DNA of 64,000 bases from Aquanectria penicillioides (lineage: Eukaryota; Ascomycota; Sordariomycetes; Hypocreales; Nectriaceae), in assembly GCA_003415625.1 (NCBI GenBank), contig PYIU01000003.1:1612001-1676000 (forward strand), given 5' to 3'. This document shows, piece after piece, positions 25,599 to 37,302 of this stretch (position 1 is its first letter; each line of letters begins with the position of its first letter). Below the pieces are notes generated by a model that did not search any database, was not told the DNA's origin, and saw only the letters and a program-made list of their open reading frames with translations. The translations under genes and the position numbers were made by a program.

Positions 25599-28500
25599 GC
25601 TGCTATAGGGTCAGGGCGTGTGATCCTGGATGTGGGCGTGCGTGCGTGTGCATCACTGTCTCTGGGGTGGAGGAGGAGGCTTGAAAGTGGGCAGACCACA
25701 TCAGTCCATGTAAGGGTGATAGAAGTCTGTTGGGGCGTTTTTGGGTGTCGACAATCTGATCTTCATCTCTTGAGGCCCTTTCTAGACTGCCTTCTTGTTC
25801 CCCGGTAGTATAAACGGAGATTCGCCGGGACTAAACATGCGCGAGACGGCATCGCGCGGTAGCAGGGAACGCAGGTTATCCATGACTTCTCTCTCCATGG
25901 TAATACTGGGCAGGGTTGGCAGGTCGCCATAATGCATAAGGCCCAGAACGGCGGAATGTGGCTTGCGGTTGAGGCCGAAAGTCAAGGACTCTCTGCCCTG
26001 TTTTGTTCGTGTCCGTCCGGTTTCTCAATGCCAACTGACACGGAGCTATCGGGAGTTGCAGTTGTGTCGTTGATGTGGGAATAGGGCGAGACATCGACGA
26101 GCGGTTGGATCTTACGGTAGACGAAGCAAAACTGGAACTGCTAGCTAGGCTCACCACATTCAGCTCGGCTCATACGCAATAGCCTATGCGCGAGAGAGTT
26201 TTGACGGGCAGCCGCCATATTAGCTTAGTGGTGTTTTCTGCTGGCACCCACCCCCCTAGGTCATGGTCATGGGGGGTTGGAGGCGGTTCACCAACCAGCG
26301 TACGGCAGTTGACGTGACTAGGGCACACAGAAGGATCTACCTTTTCCTCTCCCTACTTTTCGCCTCTTTGACGGCTCACGATCCACAGGGCAGAATCTTG
26401 ATTAAGCAAGGATATGTGGGAATGAAACATGTCAACGTGAACCGGTGAGAGGTCTAGGCTTCGGCAGGCAAGGTTCATGCTGACCAGCAGCCAAAGCGAT
26501 GGTTGGCAGCCATGGAATATGCTGCAACGAGCATAAAGCCCAAGCCAAGCCGGTGGGTTCAAGTCTGGCTGGAGAAGACGGCCGATGTAATGGGGGCAGG
26601 GGGGGAGGGGGAAACCCATGAGCCAGCCAGGACGACGTGAGGCAACCTGGGGAGTGCCTGGTGGAATGGTGGAAGGATTGGCCGTGTGCTTGTGTGTGTG
26701 TGTGCGCACACCAACCTGGGACTGGGCCTCGACGACAATATCTGCGGGCCGAGCGTTCGGGAAGGACCATGGTGGGAAGCCCACAGCCGAGTAACCATCG
26801 GGGGAGAAAACACGACCTACTGGATTCGTTCCGTCCAAGGACGCGGAGGGAGTGAAGAGGGTGTTCGCCGTGGCGAGGTTGGTGGGCCACAAATGTAAGT
26901 GGTGGCGGCCCTTTGGGGAGTGCGCATGTTGACAGGTGGACTTGACGAGTGAGGTGTGTGTGTTGTTGCTGCATTGCATGAATGAGTGGTGCCGAGCGGA
27001 TCAAAATGGATGGAGCTCATCATCTCCGATCCGCCACAACTCGACAACCTGACATGTAAATGACAGCTAGATCCCCATGGCCTCATTTCGATTTCGATCA
27101 TGACAGGGAGAAGCCATCACCAAGGTGCGGGACGGCGGATGAAGGAGGAGCGTGGACGGTTGGACGGCGCTTCAGACCGCTTGTCTCAAGTGCTGCATGT
27201 CTCAATCCCCCCCCAATTTCTTCATCTCATCGCCGCCACGATCCATACACATCTGTCAATCTAACCTGGTGAGACCTAGGCACACGGATAGGCATGGGGT
27301 ACGGTCTTGTCAGAGGAAAGCTGGACATGTTCCAAAAGGGGTTTTTTTTTTGGCAGTTTTCGAGGCCTGATTGGTACAATTGGATTGCTTCTCTGATCGA
27401 CAACTCGGGGTTGATACTGAGACACGGTCCCGGGACAAGACGTGCTGCCCGTGACGGGAACAACATGGGGTCTGAGACAACCGAACGGATCCTGAAAAGT
27501 CATAGCCACAGCTAATGAAGCCATTGACGTTTGGACTTCATTTTTCTCTCCCTTCTCCTTGGTATTTCCGGACACGAGGGCTAACACGGAGTCTCGTACG
27601 AGACGGGAATTGTCGCAAAAGCCACAAGTGGTACGGAGGTAATTAGACTGTACTAGGGTTTTCCGTGATGGCTCTTGCCGTGAGGGAACTCCCTGCGATT
27701 AGATGCCGTAGTACAAGACCAGCTGCGGTGAGCTGTGGAGTGCATATCAAGATGAGATGTTGTTTGGATGCTGCTATGTTTAGTTGTCAAAGAAAGGGTA
27801 ATTTGACAATGGCTCGTGCGTTGTTGTTCGTCCATTGCGGCTGTCGAACCCAGGCTTCTAGGCCGCTCGTCGGCCCCAGCGACAAGGTTGAGCATGATTT
27901 TGGGAAGTAACCGTCGTTTCAGGATGAACCAGCAGCCAGGGTTGGGGAGCAAGCCGCCGCGGCAATCTGCTTCCGCGGACATGGTCCCTGGTCGCCACAC
28001 TGGATCGGCATTTGCTGGGGAAACTTGGCCAGGAAGAGGGTAGCGACGAGGCGCAACGAGGCTTGAAGGAGGAAGAGCCTACTCCGTAAAGGGAGGAGAG
28101 AGGAGGGGCGGAGGCGCCTGGGGGCTCTGAGTAAACTGGGGTGTAGCCAGGTGTAACCAGTGTGGACTCTGTCAAGGCGTGTGACCACAGTTCCGCTCCA
28201 CCGGATGCCGTCCTGCAAGCCATGACCTGTGCCCAGCGTTTCAGGACCTTGACGCTCCCGTCTGTGGCTGGCCCCGGCGTGCCCCTGCTGGCGTTCTCAA
28301 TCTTCCAAAGCCGGGTTGCTCCAGAAGGGCTTCCAGGATCAACCCCGTTGGTAGCCCCAGCCAGCTTACGTCCTAGCCTCTGTTGTCGATCTTAGATCGG
28401 CCGGGCCCCAAGGCCAAGTGGCGATAGCGCAGTCACCTAGCCGTCAATCGTCAGCACCGGTCGCGGACGGCTGGGTGCCACAAGAGATTGCCTCGCTGTG

Positions 28501-30106
28501 GCAAGTGTGGGTATGTTGGCCCTACCAGAAGCCCTGTCAAAGTTCTAGCTCTGGCAGTTGGATTGACGCGGACCCTCACCTGTCGCTAGCGCTGTGGTTC
28601 TTTAAGATGTTGGTGGGCTTTTTGGGACCAAGAGCAATAGTGCTGCTCCGTTTGTTTTATGCTATGCAGCGTTTCGAAACGTTCATCCCATTTGGGACGT
28701 GGAGGGATTCCATTCCTTTGCTCCATCCTGTGTGGCCCGTGGATATTGTTGCCATCACGTCCGTGTCCCGATTATCTGCAGGAATGAATGCCTGTGACGG
28801 CGGTGGCTCCTTTGGCATAACGGCTCTCACCAGTTTGGGCAAGCCGGGCACGGGAGGATGCTGTGCTTACAAGACGGGACGAGGACAGACTTACATGAGG
28901 GAATCTGTTGAGGCTTAAACTCAAACGATAGCACCACCACCAGTTGCAAAAGGAGTTGACACAGACACCGTATTGATACCACCGGCGTCTCCTACCCACC
29001 TTGGCAATAGCAAGACGGTGAGAGCTCACGGGGGCTCATTGCTACGGCAAGAGGCTAGTTCAAGGGAGGAACGGCGTGGTTGTCTATGCGGATCATTTGC
29101 TGGAATCGCCGGTTTCCTTTGGTCGATCGCCACCTCTTGGTTCGAGAATGAGGCTAATAATGATAGCATCGTGCGGGAATGGGCCCATTGAGCTTTCGGT
29201 ACAAGCTCCTTGACAGTGGTGGTGATCAGTGGGCAGAGGGTCTCGCGACTTGCATCGCAACTCCGAAAACCATGTCGAGATGTGGGCTCGTCGCCTCACT
29301 GGACCGGTCCACACTACAACGGCTGTCCTGTCCGTCCCGCGATGTGACCCAGGGTCTCAAGGTCCAGATTCAGCCTGGTCCCAACAGCCCTTGTCGGAAG
29401 AGCGTGCATCCCCATGTCCATGCTGCAAGACTCGAACGTTTGGCGTTTAATCGCCTGACTGGGAGATCTGGCTCCTTCGTTCAGCCTGGCTGTTCCACGA
29501 CTTTGTCCTCGCTGTGTGGCGGAGGCTGTGCACCATGACGGTTCCATTTTCCCCCACGGAGACGGAGCGCATGCGCTCTCTCCTCTGCCTTGGAGCCCGA
29601 CCACAGCGGGTGCGGTCAAAAGCGTGCGTCGTCGCTGGGCAGCCGCGTAGTAGCGGCATGGCACGCACCGTGTCCACTGTCAACTACTTTCTCCCACCAA
29701 GATTAAACTTATTATCGGCGACGCGAGTGCGTCTTCACGTATCTGCACCCGGATTTGCGAATGCACTGTGAATTTGGTCCAAGAACTGGCCTTTGAGCAC
29801 CCAGATGACGCCGCCGGATGACTCATGCTGGGTCGCCCTCGGAGTTAGGAATCTTCGGCCTTCGGCCTAAAAACTCTCCGTTCTGAGAAATCGGCGGCCA
29901 CTTTCTGAGCGTGACAGAAAACGTGACTTCGCGACCGACCCGTGAATACGCATCAACGTTGAATACCTTGTAGGGCTGACGTATGCCAGCCGTAGCCTCC
30001 AAAATCAGGCTTCATTGCGCGTGTAGAAGATATCGTCCGTTGCCCGCCAGCGCGCTGCTCATTTTCTGCCTCAACTTTGTCGGCCGGATGAGGGGCCCCA
30101 TCCACC

Positions 30107-32928
30107 ATGCCGCCGGACACCAACGAGTCCGACCCTTCCGCCTCAGCCGCCCAGAGCTCCGGTACCGAGCCGCTGGCATGTGTCTCGTGTCGTGCCAGGA
30201 AGCTCAAATGTGATCGAACAAAGCCCGCCTGCAGCCGCTGCATCAAGGTCTCCAATGAGTGTGTGTATCCAGAGTCGCGGAGGAAACCGACCTTCAAGCG
30301 TCGGAATGTCAAGGAGTTGGAGGCCCGCTTAGGTATGGCATTGCTCTACCAGCAGATAGACGCGATTATTCTATTGCTTAGTTGGACTGAGTGCTGACTG
30401 CATTTATTCAGCCCAAGTTGAGGATTACCTTAACCAAGTCAACAAGGCGGCCGAGGATACCAAAGCCGACAATGCAAGCCCTGATGAACCAGCTCAGCCA
30501 GATGTTGACTTTTCAATGGACAATGATCCGTCTCAGCAGCAAGAGCCAAACCCTAGTAGCACATCTGATGCTCAGCCTAGTATCTTTAACTTGGATGACA
30601 TCACTCCCCCTCAGGATCCAAGCGCCTCATTCTTCGAAGATGCCCAGCTGATGGGACTTGGCATGTCTGAGTCGCCGCCCCCTACCGAGGTCATAGAAGA
30701 ACTGTATGCACCTACCATTGCCTTTACCCAAACCTGTTCACATCCCCTAACGTCTGTAGCCATAATGTCTTTTTCGAAACCCAGCACTATTTTGTTCCAA
30801 TAGTCCATCCGGCACGTTACCTACAGGCTTTTTATGGTAACCCGTTCATGAAGCCCCCCTTGTGTCTGCAGTACATTATCTGGGCGATGGGGGCAGTTGG
30901 ACACCCCAAATACGACAAATATCATGAAATCTTTTATAACAGGTCGAGGTCTTATATTGAGACAGACGAGATGAAGGTATTTGTCCCTCTGCCTATGTTG
31001 TTCAAAGATAAGACTGACATGAGTCAACAGGGCCACGGTGAGTTCTTTATCACTGTCAGTCATGCACAAGCCTGGGGCCTTATTGCCAGCTACGAAGCCA
31101 AGAGGATGCTATTCACCCGCTCCACCATGAGTGCGGCTAGGTGTGTCCGCCTCTGCCAGATGATGAGTCTTGATCGGGTCGATGGTGAACTCCTTGGGAT
31201 TCCCCCCTCGCTCGCCCCCCGTTGACATGGGCGGAACTGGAGGAGCGAAGGAGAGTCTTCTGGGGGCCTTTTGTTTTGATTCTCATGCCAGCATATCTAC
31301 CGGCTGGCCTAGCTTGATCAACTCTGATGATGTGAGTTCACTCATGTGGAAGCTGAGAATGTCGCTGCTAATATCAATTCTATCAGATCGCAACTCGATT
31401 ACCAGCCCCCGAGGAGAATTTTCTGGCTGGCCGCAAAGTTGAGATGGGCTTCTTGCATGAAGTTTTCCAAGGAGCCTCATATGCTGGATTCGGAGGGACG
31501 GTAGTAGTCTGTCAAATATTCAAGATCATCCTGCGTCACGTCCACCGAACCTTACCAGAAGACCACGCCGAAGATATCATGCACGGGACCTTCTGGAAAC
31601 GACACCGCGAGCTGGACAACACCTTGTCGAGTGTGTTTATGTTCCTCCCCGAGAAGATGCGGCTACCTCAGAATATCCGAGATCCATCAGCAGCACATAC
31701 TAACCTCAACCTCCACGCCTCGGTCATCTGTCTGCACCACGCCGCAGTTGAAATGGTCGACAAGCATAAGTTGCCACAGTCTATCAAAGAAAACAGCCTT
31801 TTCCGCTTAAAGGCCGCTGCCGAGGAAGTAGTCAGCATTATCAGACTCGCTGCTCAGGCAATGGCTTTGTTTGTAAGTTTTCCCACGCTGACCGCCTAAT
31901 CGCCCGCACATCTAACGTATACATGTGTATAGAAAAGCCCACTCTGCGCGCTCTCAATGTACTGCGCAACAACGGTGTACGTGTATGTGGCCAAACAAGA
32001 TCCGTTTAACGGCCTGAGCACGAGCGACCTTTCCAACTTGGAAACGATCATTAATGGAATGGAGATTGTTGGACGAAGCCATGCTATCACCCGCGCTTTT
32101 TTGCAGCAGGCATATCTCGACATTGAAATGAATGGATTGGCTAACTGCATCCGAATGCCGATGCTGCGAAAATACCGGAATGCCTTTGGAGATGCGAAGT
32201 CCAATATCCCAATGATTTGCCGAAGCTCTGTTTCGAAACACACAGCTGTGTCGCCTATCCTGCCAGGCAAATTGCCCTTGGGTCGAGCTGGCCGAATCGG
32301 GTTGCTTGAGTCAGAGGCGATGTCTGACGGGTTAGGTGTTGGAAGGGAGTGTTTCAAAGCCGTCCTCGGAGCCGTGACGCGAAATGTGACGCCTGCCGAA
32401 CCGCTAGATGCGGCGACACTAGATGCGGCGACTAACAAGCGGAAGCGGATGTCCCCTAGCCCAGGGCCGGATATGATGGCCGGGATGGCCGGGATGGCCG
32501 GGATGGCCGGGACTGCGCCTCCAGCGACGATGGGCGCTCCGACATTTGGCAAAGAAGGCGTTACGATGCCTCTGAACAACGGGTTTACAGGGTTTCCAGT
32601 ATCATACACGGGGAGCATTAATCTGCCTGACCGTACTGCTTCGTCGTCTTCCTCGTCGCCAGCCGGGCAGGGGTCTGGTTCGAGGGCGACAACTGGCAGC
32701 AGCAACACTTCGCCTAGCATGGGCCTCGGGAACACAGCGGAGGAGAACAGGATCGATTTACGGGCGTTCCAGGACCGAGTTTCGATGCACATGTGGCAGT
32801 CTACCGAGGAGACATTTTTCGCGCAGGTTAACGAATCGATGATCAGTACGCTTCCCACCGATACTGGGGACACTTGGGGAATCTTGGACGCGGATATCAA
32901 TTGGGATGCCACGAATATCACGGGTTAA
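30107..32928 (+). CDS. Zn2Cys6 transcription factor with fungal-specific regulatory domain, frame broken twice
   Basis: Exons: 30107-30332, 30412-30703, 30760-30976, 31031-31331, 31387-31872 and 31933-32928. Introns are 54-79 bp. The zinc cluster is at residues 25-52 (C25, C28, C35, C42, C45, C52; core CVSCRARKLKCDRTKPACSRC), followed by a basic linker and the coiled-coil-like VKELEARLAQVEDYLNQV. The middle domain includes HPARYLQAFYGNPF, IIWAMGAVGHPKY and GTFWKRHRELDNTLSS. Exon 4 needs one base restored in the C6 run at about 31212-31217 and one in the G5 run at about 31262. Then ELEERRRVFWGAFCFDSHAS reads through and exon 4 becomes exactly 101 codons, giving 839 aa. The C-terminal part has a (GMA-M) repeat from four 9-bp units. 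Probable nuclear regulator; target genes unknown. Read literally, it stops at about 31225. Confidence 0.87.
32476..32511 (+). repeat. Four tandem 9-bp units inside a regulator gene
   Basis: Four ATGGCCGGG units encode Met-Ala-Gly repeats in the disordered C-terminal part of the Zn2Cys6 regulator. Being in frame with a 9-bp unit, copy-number change would not break the gene. Confidence 0.9.
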
Positions 32929-34091
32929 ACAACATTTGGTCATGAGGAGTTTTGCGGGGTTGGCGGCTTGCTCACAATTTTCGGAAATCCAAGTAAGAAG
33001 AGATGGAGGGAGAAAGGCCCTAGGAATGGGTTCTTTGAGAAGGCAACTTTTATATGACTGGGATTGTACAATAGATACCCTCTTTGCCAGGGTTGGGCAA
33101 CACAACTCCATCTGTATTCTAGCGATGACACGAGGTGGAATATCGTGGCTCCTCTTTTTTTTTTTTTTTTTTTTTGTGTGTGTAATCTTTTGTGTTTTGG
33201 GTAATCATATAGTTACAAGACCCCCGTGATGAAATGAGGGTAAATAGATGATTAGGAACGGAAGATGAAAAAGATTGTACGTATTGCATGTGAGGATTCT
33301 GCTCCCTTGTGGTCGTGTCCCACACTTGTTCAGGGGCTAGATGAGGGGCATCCATCCCAACCACGAAGGCGTACGTGATGCTTGATGGCATATATTCGGT
33401 CCTTTGGCCCAGGAGAGACAAGGCGCGGCAAGCACATACAGTCTTGTAATTAGGCTCTTTGCATCAGGCGATTTGGAGCAGTAAGATGAAAAGGGCTCGA
33501 GAGCCACCCACGCAAGCAGTGACGCGCGTCGGCGGGTTTGTTTGTGCTCAGATATGACGATGACGCTGCCTCTCGCATCGGCCCCCCCCTTCCCGGTTAG
33601 CAACCGCGGGAACCCCAAGGCCATGTGGGCGCAAAATGAGCAATTTGTCAATTGAGAAAAGACGCGGCGTCCCCCTGGGCCCCAGGCGGAGGCGGAGAGG
33701 GAGTTTGCGACGGGGTTTTTACTCTGGGGGCTGAGTCGCCAATTGAACTTCAATCAGGCCACTACCACTACGGCCGCGACGAAACCCAAAAAGCTTAGAC
33801 GGAAAACTCTCCAGGTGAAGTGAAGGGAACGAACGGGTTTGGTTTAAATCAATTAAATCAATCCATTGGGTGTCGCCATGACTCCACAATTACCATCATG
33901 ACACCTCCTCATTCTTCTCCGTGACCTACCTCCGCTCCCTTTCGCTTACTCGGTCGCTCAACTGACTCTGCTCATAAACCATTCCATCAATCGCTCGTTG
34001 CCTGTTGATTGTTCGGGGCGGGGGAGAAAGAAAAAGGACAAGAAAACGCACTCGGCCCATTTGGAACGCCGCAGCTGGTTGCAACGCCGCC
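32929..34091. other. Intergenic region between regulator and dioxygenase
   Basis: About 1.16 kb. It contains a long T run (about 33158-33174), and the sequence before 34092 is C/T-rich, as expected of a fungal promoter. A 138-codon frame on the - strand (33337-33753) has no recognisable content. Nothing else seen. Confidence 0.5.
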
Positions 34092-35210
34092 ATGATCTCG
34101 TACATTGCCGGCATCGTCGCCGTCGTGATCCTCTTTTCCAACCCACTCACCGAGTTCCTGTTCCCGGAGCAGGCCCGTCGCCAGCACGTTGCGACGCGGC
34201 CGAGGCTCAATGAGTCACTGCTTGCCATTGACGGCCCCGATGCGACTGTTCCGCAGTGTCCGCCGGATACGTACACGGCGCGGATCCTAACTCGCGACCC
34301 GCTGGTGGTGTACTTGGAGGGCTTCTTGAGTGACGATGAGAGACGCCATCTGCTGGAAATTAGGTATGTGTGGTTTTCTAGTTTCAGGATCTGTCGCGCA
34401 CACAATGGCGCATGGCGCATGGCGCATGGCGAACGGGTTTGCGCTCAGGGTGTGAGACTAGGTGAGAGTGAGAGTGAGAGTGAGACTCTCACGTTCCGCC
34501 GCCGCCATTGGAGGAGCGTGCATCAGAGTGAATTACTGTGTGTCTTTGAAAGAAGAAGAAGAAGAAGAAGAAGAAAAGTAAAACTAATGCGACACACATA
34601 TAGTGAACCGCACTTTCAACCCTCAGTCGTGACAAACGACGGCAAAGAAACTCACCGCGATACCTCGGTCCGCGACTCCCACGTCGCCGTGATCCCGCGC
34701 GACGACACGGTGCGATGCATTGAGCGGCGCTCGCTCGCCTTCCAGGGCTGGCCGTCGGACCTCTTCATCGAGCGCCTCCGCACCCAGCGCTACACGGCCG
34801 GCGGCCACTACGGCTACCACTTCGACTGGACCGCCAACACGGCCGGCTGGGGCCGTGTGAGCACCATCATGGCTTGGGTCGACGGCGCCGACGTCAAGGC
34901 CGGAGGCACAAAGTTTCCCCTTTTGCCGCGGCCTGAGGGCGAGGACGCTCACAGGGAATGGTGCAAGTTTATCGAGTGCGACGATAAGAAGCAGGACAAG
35001 TCGAAAACGCAAGGCCACGGCCGCGACAACGGACTGGACGAGGAACAGCAGCAAGGGGTCGTCTTCAAGGTCGTCCCCGGAAACGCCGTCTACTGGGAGA
35101 ACTTTGCCCCCGATGGACGGGGCTATGAAGAGACATGGCATCAGGGCATGGTGGTGGAAGAGGGCACCAAGGTTGGGCTGAACATTTGGAGTTTTGGGCG
35201 CATTCGATAA
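34092..35210 (+). CDS. Prolyl 4-hydroxylase-like 2-oxoglutarate/Fe(II) dioxygenase
   Basis: Exons 34092-34363 and 34604-35210, joined across a 240-bp intron containing GAA and GAGAGT repeats; 292 aa. A hydrophobic N-terminus (MISYIAGIVAVVILFSN) is a signal anchor, so the enzyme probably faces the ER/secretory lumen. The catalytic domain shows the family triad: His163 and Asp165 in GYHFDWT, distal His270 in ETWHQG, and Lys280 in GTKVGLNIW for 2-oxoglutarate. The core phrase RYTAGGHYGYHFDW is typical of P4Hc domains. A charged Lys/Gln/Glu-rich insert (about residues 220-245) sits between the two metal-binding segments. The family hydroxylates prolines or related side chains; the substrate here is unknown. 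An open frame continues upstream of 34092, but the ATG at 34092 has the better hydrophobic start. Confidence 0.9.
   Translation: MISYIAGIVAVVILFSNPLTEFLFPEQARRQHVATRPRLNESLLAIDGPDATVPQCPPDTYTARILTRDPLVVYLEGFLSDDERRHLLEIRYVWFSSFRICRAHNGAWRMAHGERVCAQGVRLGESESESETLTFRRRHWRSVHQSELLCVFERRRRRRRRKVKLMRHTYSEPHFQPSVVTNDGKETHRDTSVRDSHVAVIPRDDTVRCIERRSLAFQGWPSDLFIERLRTQRYTAGGHYGYHFDWTANTAGWGRVSTIMAWVDGADVKAGGTKFPLLPRPEGEDAHREWCKFIECDDKKQDKSKTQGHGRDNGLDEEQQQGVVFKVVPGNAVYWENFAPDGRGYEETWHQGMVVEEGTKVGLNIWSFGRIR
34552..34576 (+). repeat. (GAA)n microsatellite inside an intron
   Basis: GAA units lie inside the dioxygenase intron, about 30 bp before the branch-like CTAAT and the acceptor at 34603. Confidence 0.85.
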
Positions 35211-35518
35211 AGGAATGTGTAAGTCGGGAGGGGAGAAAAAAAAAATAAAGATAAAAATAAAAATAAAAAGCGAGAAGAAAGACGGCCTGTCCTTGAACCT
35301 CACGCTGGTAGAGAGTACTGAGTGAGGCATCTTGTCTCCGGTCTCATTCCCAATCGGATATTGTAAAGAAAATGTATATTATCAACTTCTGCTGGCCTGG
35401 GTATAACATATAACAGTGATCATATCAATCTTCTGCATCCTCTTCTTTCACCTTCCCCTCACACACACACACACACACACACGCACATACACCACCACCA
35501 ACAACAGTGCCCTCCTTT
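35211..35518. other. Short convergent intergenic region
   Basis: This lies between the 3' ends of the dioxygenase and PEBP genes. It has A-rich AAATAA-type stretches at about 35236-35270 (possible polyadenylation region for the + strand gene) and a CA dinucleotide run near 35461-35482 close to the PEBP stop. Confidence 0.5.
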
Positions 35519-35990
35519 TCACCACCTTCTCTCGCACTGACCCATCCAACGACCCCAGGAAATCACTCGTCCTTCAATCTTGGCTCCGAGAGCGTCCCGC
35601 GTGGGCATGGATGCCATAAACTCCTCGTCAAGCGGATCGTTGAGAGCAATGATCTCGAACCAGTCTATCATCAGTATTAGCAAAAGTACCTCTTTGCTCA
35701 TTTTACGAAACTTTCATCTCGTATATATATATATATATATATTCATAGTTGGGCTAGGAAGCATAACTTACATCGGTGGATACCATGGTTAAGCAGCGGG
35801 CGTGGTGGGATGTAAATCTTGCCGTTGCGGCTTTTGCCGTATGAAAAGCCGCCTGCAAGTTTGGTGGAAGCCTCATCGCCAGGCTTGAAGTCGTCATTTG
35901 TGACGCTTAGCTTCTCTGGCGCAATGCCCATGTAAATGCTGCGTGACACGTCAGTAATCTTTTGTGTTTGTGTGTGTGTGTGTGTGTGTG

Positions 35991-36029
<39 letters not shown>

Positions 36030-36408
36030 TGTGTGTAAGTCTGTCTGTCCCTCTGCCTCATCCTCACCCACAACATGAATACTAACAACAAGGAACAGAA
36101 AGAATAATATGGTGACCTCACCCGTGGCAGATAGGCGTCGGCAGCGGCGCATCGGGATCCTCCGAGACAAGAAGCCACTGCTTGACGCCCGGCACCGTCT
36201 CCCACTTGAGCGCGGGAACGCGGCCCTCGCCGCCGAACATAAAGTCCTTGCCGAGCGTGGCTCCGTCGACGCCGCAGTCGGGTGACGTTATGGAGATGGT
36301 CGGCTCCGGATGCTTGGCAAACGCCGGGAGCGTGAAGAAAGCCTTGTCGTCTCGGCCTCTGTAGTTTTTGAAGAGCCAGCTGGCCGCGGCTTCGATGTAC
36401 GCAGTCAT
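35519..36408 (-). CDS. Phosphatidylethanolamine-binding protein (PEBP/RKIP) family
   Basis: Exons 36122-36408, 35772-35938 and 35519-35664; 199 aa, phases close. PEBP hallmarks are present: WLLVSEDPDAPLPTP (the DPDxP motif of the ligand pocket), the GIYMGIAP segment after the first intron, GKIYIPPRPLLNHGIHRY (the GxHR motif), and YWFEIIALNDPLD at the second junction. The first intron (183 bp) is largely a TG repeat and the second (107 bp) holds a TA repeat; both lie between normal splice sites. PEBPs are small cytosolic phospholipid/anion-binding proteins; fungal members act as protease inhibitors (yeast Tfs1 type) or are uncharacterised. The start is the ATG at 36408, downstream of an A25 run. 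Confidence 0.92.
35722..35742. repeat. (TA)n microsatellite within PEBP intron 2
   Basis: A run of alternating TA in the middle of the 107-bp intron. Confidence 0.9.
35969..36028. repeat. (TG)n microsatellite within PEBP intron 1
   Basis: A nearly perfect TG/CA dinucleotide run that makes up about a third of the 183-bp intron. On the coding strand it is a CA run between donor and acceptor. Confidence 0.95.
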
Positions 36409-37302
36409 CTTTGCTTTCGAATCACAAAAAAAAAAAAAAAAAAAAAAAAAGAAGATCCCCTTGTTCTTCTTCTTGGATCCTTCGTAACACGGATACTGGA
36501 AAGGACGGATGTGAAGATGTAGAGTAATATCGTGTTGTGATTTGGAATGGAATGACCTCGCAAAGCAACTTTATCTCAGGTAGGTACCCGGGACCTAGCT
36601 TTATACGCCCACAACAATCAAGTCGGCTTGCAACAATAGGGGTAAAATTTCGACTCAAAACCTCCTGAGAAAATGGAGACAAAAGAAAGAAAGAAAGAAG
36701 GAAGGAAAGAAAGAAACGCCTGTAAGCCGACTGATGGTCATCTAAATTCCTTTCCATGGCTTCATCCTAGTCGGGCATATCGGGGATTAAGTCGATGTCG
36801 GTGCCGAATCGGCTGAGTCTGGTCGGTGACGTATTGTCATCTGCATCCCCACGCATCAATCCCCGGCAAATGTACGCTGCAGGGAACGCCATGGCAAAGG
36901 CATTCGAGCTATGATCTGCCCATGTGGCTCTTGTGCTATCAAAGTTGATGAGTTGGATGAAAATCGCCGCTGGCGGCGGCCGTTAGAGGAGCTCGAGTCG
37001 TTAGGGTCTGTGTACAGCTGTCGTGAAAACAGTCATCTATTCATCTATTCTGTTCAATATGATCTTCCTATCATTCACTCATGTCCTAAGCCCAGCACAC
37101 TTGCTCAGGTACCTAATATCAAACATCATCAAAAGTCCATCGTGATATCCCATCAGCGTGGCTGCACTAATCAAGAAGCCATCACGTCAAAAACGCCAGG
37201 AAATGCTGCTCGCAGAACAATGCCGTGCAAACCCAAAACAAAAAGACGCTCCGCTAAAATAAATGGTATAATATGCGCCAGTTCATCCCATTCTCTAGAA
37301 TC
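36409..37302. other. Intergenic region upstream of PEBP
   Basis: About 0.9 kb between the PEBP start and the aspartic protease stop, both on the - strand. Contains the A25 tract and a GAAA-rich stretch near 36680-36715. No gene recognised. Confidence 0.5.
36426..36450 (+). repeat. A25 homopolymer
   Basis: On the coding strand of PEBP this is a T25 tract 17 bp before the start codon, so it lies in the promoter or 5' leader. Poly(dA:dT) tracts in fungal promoters exclude nucleosomes. Confidence 0.85.

Larger units (their letters stand above)
24660..30106. other. 5.4-kb gene-free stretch
   Basis: This stretch follows the homeobox gene. It holds an 18-G run at 24842-24859, an (AG)n run at 25566-25596, and many small overlapping frames without domains (for example 26353-26979 - and 28418-28918 +). 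No RNA gene was recognised. About 29,840-29,880 holds short inverted CGGCCTTCGGCC-type repeats. Confidence 0.55.
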
